Part shown: piece after piece, positions 61,670 to 64,000 of the stretch
Position numbering within the stretch: the stretch's first letter is position 1
How the letters are laid out: the number at the start of each line of letters is the position of its first letter
Assembly: GCA_039720395.1 (NCBI GenBank)
Contig: CM077827.1
Coordinates: forward strand, 19,705,602-19,769,601
Source: Liquidambar formosana
Taxonomy: Eukaryota; Streptophyta; Magnoliopsida; Saxifragales; Altingiaceae
Direction: 5' to 3'
DNA length: 64,000 nt
The notes under the pieces: model-generated
What the model was told of the DNA's origin: nothing
Database searches by the model: none
Seen by the model: only the letters and a program-made list of their open reading frames with translations
Translations under genes and position numbers: made by a program

Positions 61670-62780
61670 GACTTATAGTTGGTTGGGGTATTTTAGGAAC
61701 TAAAAGCCTTTAAATGTGTGCTAGAACTATTATACATTATACTAGTTTTAGGATTTTGGCATGTCCAAGAGGGCCATATCTTTGAGGAGTTGTGCAATTA
61801 TGAAATTTTTTTGGGTCATTTGGTTGGAGAGGTGTTGATGTACGAGTGGGTTCACAAAGATAAAAACAATATATTAATGAGGTCGGCACATGTGGTGACA
61901 CGTCTGGAGATCAACGATCAATCAATGGAGGGGATGAGTGCTTGGTATGGAGATTGAGGGCGGATGAAAATGTTAGGGATTTGGATCAAAATTATGCTTG
62001 TGTTATGTTCTTGGGGATATTAGTTATTGGTACTAATATTCCCTTTCTCTGATTTCCCTTTCTCTGATTTCTCTTTGGATGTATTCTCTTCTCTCTCCCT
62101 CTATCTTTTTTGATCTCCCTTGAAATGGAACTTTGGACCCCATTTTATAATGAAGTTGTGATGTGACCTCCAGTGAGGGTGTTGATGTGACCTCTCGGAG
62201 GTCGCCTGATGTGACGTTTCAGAGGAACAACTAATGTCCTTAACGTCGTAGGGCCTCAGCGTTGTAGGGTGACCTACATTCGTAGGTCATCGTCCTGTCA
62301 CATCGCCCACTCTTGTTGTTAGACTTTGGGTTGTCGCAGGTATGGTTATGTCTGGGTGGTGCCAGTGTAATTTTCTGGGCCCGCCCATTCTTGTGTCAGA
62401 CACGAGTCTTGTCCAGGTCTATCCCAATTTGGCTAAGGCATGGAAAAGGGGAAATCGCCTTTCGGGTGTACCTTGGGCTCCCTTTTCCTATTACCTCGTC
62501 ATTTCAATCTTTTTCCTCCGTACCATAACACTATATTCCTCCCTTTGATTGTCGCGGCCTCTCATCCGAGGTTGAGGTTCTTGTGGTCAACCTTCTTAGT
62601 TGCGAGTTTAGCTCTTCTCGAGGTCTTATCATCGAGGTCTAAACTCTCGGAGGTCATCTGGTTCAAGTTCGCTTAAGGCAAATTATACCTTTTATTATAA
62701 TGGTCACCTCGACATTCTCCTGGTATGCTCACGTCGAGGTGACTCTTGGGTTAAGGTGACTGTCATGAGTAGATCTTGAT
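61670..62780. other. Probable LTR-element debris
   Basis: The stretch 62160-62770 is rich in TCGGAGGTC/CGAGGTGAC-like words and GC-richer than its flanks, as in some LTRs. No TG-CA ends with duplications were found. An open frame at 61718-61957 has no recognisable family. Confidence 0.35.
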
Positions 62781-63290
62781 CCTGCCATGTGTCAAGCGTT
62801 GTTTTGCCACGTGGCCAATGCTGACCTAAATTTCTTCATGTCTACAAGAGGAGTGCAAGAATTTTTGAAGACAATCTTGAAGAGACGAAAGGGTAGGAAG
62901 GGTTGTGGAATTGTGTTGCCTCCTTTGCTTCCTTGTGGGTATCTATGGATAAGCCGTTCAAAGGAGTTCCTTTATTTATGATTCTCAAGAATTGGAAGGA
63001 GATTTGTTATTCCAAAGGGGCTAGGAGGAGGCACATGAGAGGTCATTTTTATCCTCCTTGAGCTTGGGGGAGTGTGGTGCAGAGAGGTTGTTTAGGGTGG
63101 CTTCTTTGTTGTTGGGTGCGGGTATACTGGAATCGTATAGGATTTTTGGCGTATAGGGTTTTTGTTTTTGGGGGTTTTGTTGTCCTAATTGCTGCGTTTG
63201 CTTCTCTTTGTTTTGTGGGACTCCTTCTCCACATTGTTTTTCTGTGCTTCATTAATACCATTTGTATCTTATCCAAAAAGAAATGGGAAA
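62780..63290 (+). mobile_element. LINE 3' end
   Basis: A truncated frame before the tail (ARRRHMRGH near 63030) leads to a G/T-rich 3' UTR ending TTCATTAATACCATTTG and an A-run (63275-63282). Form and ending match the LINE tails at 13.4 and 55.6 kb. Confidence 0.5.
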
Positions 63291-63504
63291 TTTAATATTC
63301 ATGCTCTCCTTCTCTTTGTTTTCAATTGTTTCAGAGCTAGATTTTTATTTATTTATTTATTTTTGCTACACAGCTCATGGATTTTAAGCCATTTCTGCTC
63401 TAAATTGCTAAATTGGATTTAAAATCAGATTTATATTTTTTGCTGCCGTAGATATAATTTTCTTTAGTCTACCTTTACCTGGTAAGAGCTACCACAATTA
63501 AATT

Positions 63505-64000
63505 TCAATTATGCAATTGGATTCCCAGCATGGTGACTAATGTCAGAAGTGATGAAAGGATCCAAGATCATGGTTAGAAGATTGAATGTCTTGAACACGC
63601 TGTTGAAGATATGCAAAAAGACCATGTTGATTGCTTGCAATGGATTGAAGGTATATTGAGTAATTCTACTGTAATTATCACATGAAGATCGTGGCAAGGG
63701 TATATTAGGTGACCCATCTTCTTCATCTATGATTGAAGAATCAGGCCCCAAAAGACACCTGGAAAATCACCTTTGCAACCCATGCGCATATACATGCACT
63801 CATCGAACAACAACATATGCATGAATATTCCAACCAAGAGCATCAAAATATGGGTTTTGGGGGCCCGAGGACAGAATTGTATAATGTAAGAAAATATGAT
63901 GCATCTGGTTGATTTTCCTTACGGACACTGCTTTTTCTAAGTTCAGTGTTCAAGGACAGCAAACCAATAACATGGACCTTGGGAGCAGCAAGTACCGGAT
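63505..64000 (+). pseudogene. Retroelement gag-like N-terminal fragment
   Basis: The frame contains MVTNVRSDERIQDHG, a stop, then KIECLEHAVEDMQKDH and LQWIEGILSN, a coiled-coil start like those of plant Ty3-type gag proteins. A shifted frame then gives DPSSSSMIEESGPKRH. It runs off the window edge. The family call is weak. Confidence 0.35.

Noticed and set aside
61718..61957. 79-codon plus-strand frame
   Set aside because: No recognisable motif, embedded in LTR-like debris; too weak to call a gene.

Overview
This is nuclear DNA from a flowering plant with a large, transposon-rich genome. The evidence is an intron-containing plant calmodulin gene, a plant SnRK1 beta-subunit gene with GT-AG introns of up to 5.9 kb, plant-type Copia, LINE, CACTA, hAT, Mutator and PIF/Harbinger elements, and AT-rich spacers full of microsatellites. 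A eudicot or early-diverging angiosperm fits, but the species cannot be fixed from what is visible. No tRNA, rRNA or CRISPR was found.

Two host genes look functional. (1) A SnRK1 (SNF1-related kinase) beta subunit on the + strand has exons at 7368-7546, 7681-7843 and 13730-14047; its N-terminal first exon is not visible, and its last intron is packed with mobile DNA. (2) A complete two-exon calmodulin gene lies on the - strand (exons 44416-44341 and 42444-42071, 149 residues). Both are parts of signalling systems, but nothing suggests they work together.

Layout. 1-1.7 kb: unassigned DNA and a LINE-like tail. 1.78-6.45 kb: a decayed Copia element on the - strand, split by a hAT-like element (3008-3734). 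7.3-14.05 kb: the SnRK1 beta gene with a solo LTR (10252-11615) in its intron. 15-17.8 kb: LINE and Copia remains with an LTR. 18.02-20.96 kb: a 2.9-kb solo LTR. 21129-36934: a 15.8-kb CACTA element with perfect 28-bp inverted ends, a decayed tnp2 transposase, a tnpA-like gene, a captured SNF2-ATPase fragment, and a nest of younger insertions. 37-42 kb: LINE tail and intergenic DNA. 42.07-44.55 kb: calmodulin. 47.1-48.4 kb: an LTR. 49466-51403: a PIF/Harbinger-type element holding two exons of an ALDH10 aminoaldehyde dehydrogenase. 51.6-53.6 kb: LTR fragment and minisatellites. 54.6-55.6 kb: LINE. 55919-59101: a hAT-like element containing two further hAT-like insertions. 59532-61659: a Pack-MULE carrying an ABCF ATPase fragment. 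61.7-64 kb: LTR, LINE and gag-like remains.

The main result is transposon biology. Three DNA-transposon superfamilies (CACTA, PIF/Harbinger, Mutator) each carry a piece of a different host gene. A group of hAT-like elements with 8-bp target duplications is built from endlessly varied short near-palindromic 'words'. LTRs of one family carry similar palindromic words. All boundaries were read by eye, and none was tested by database search.
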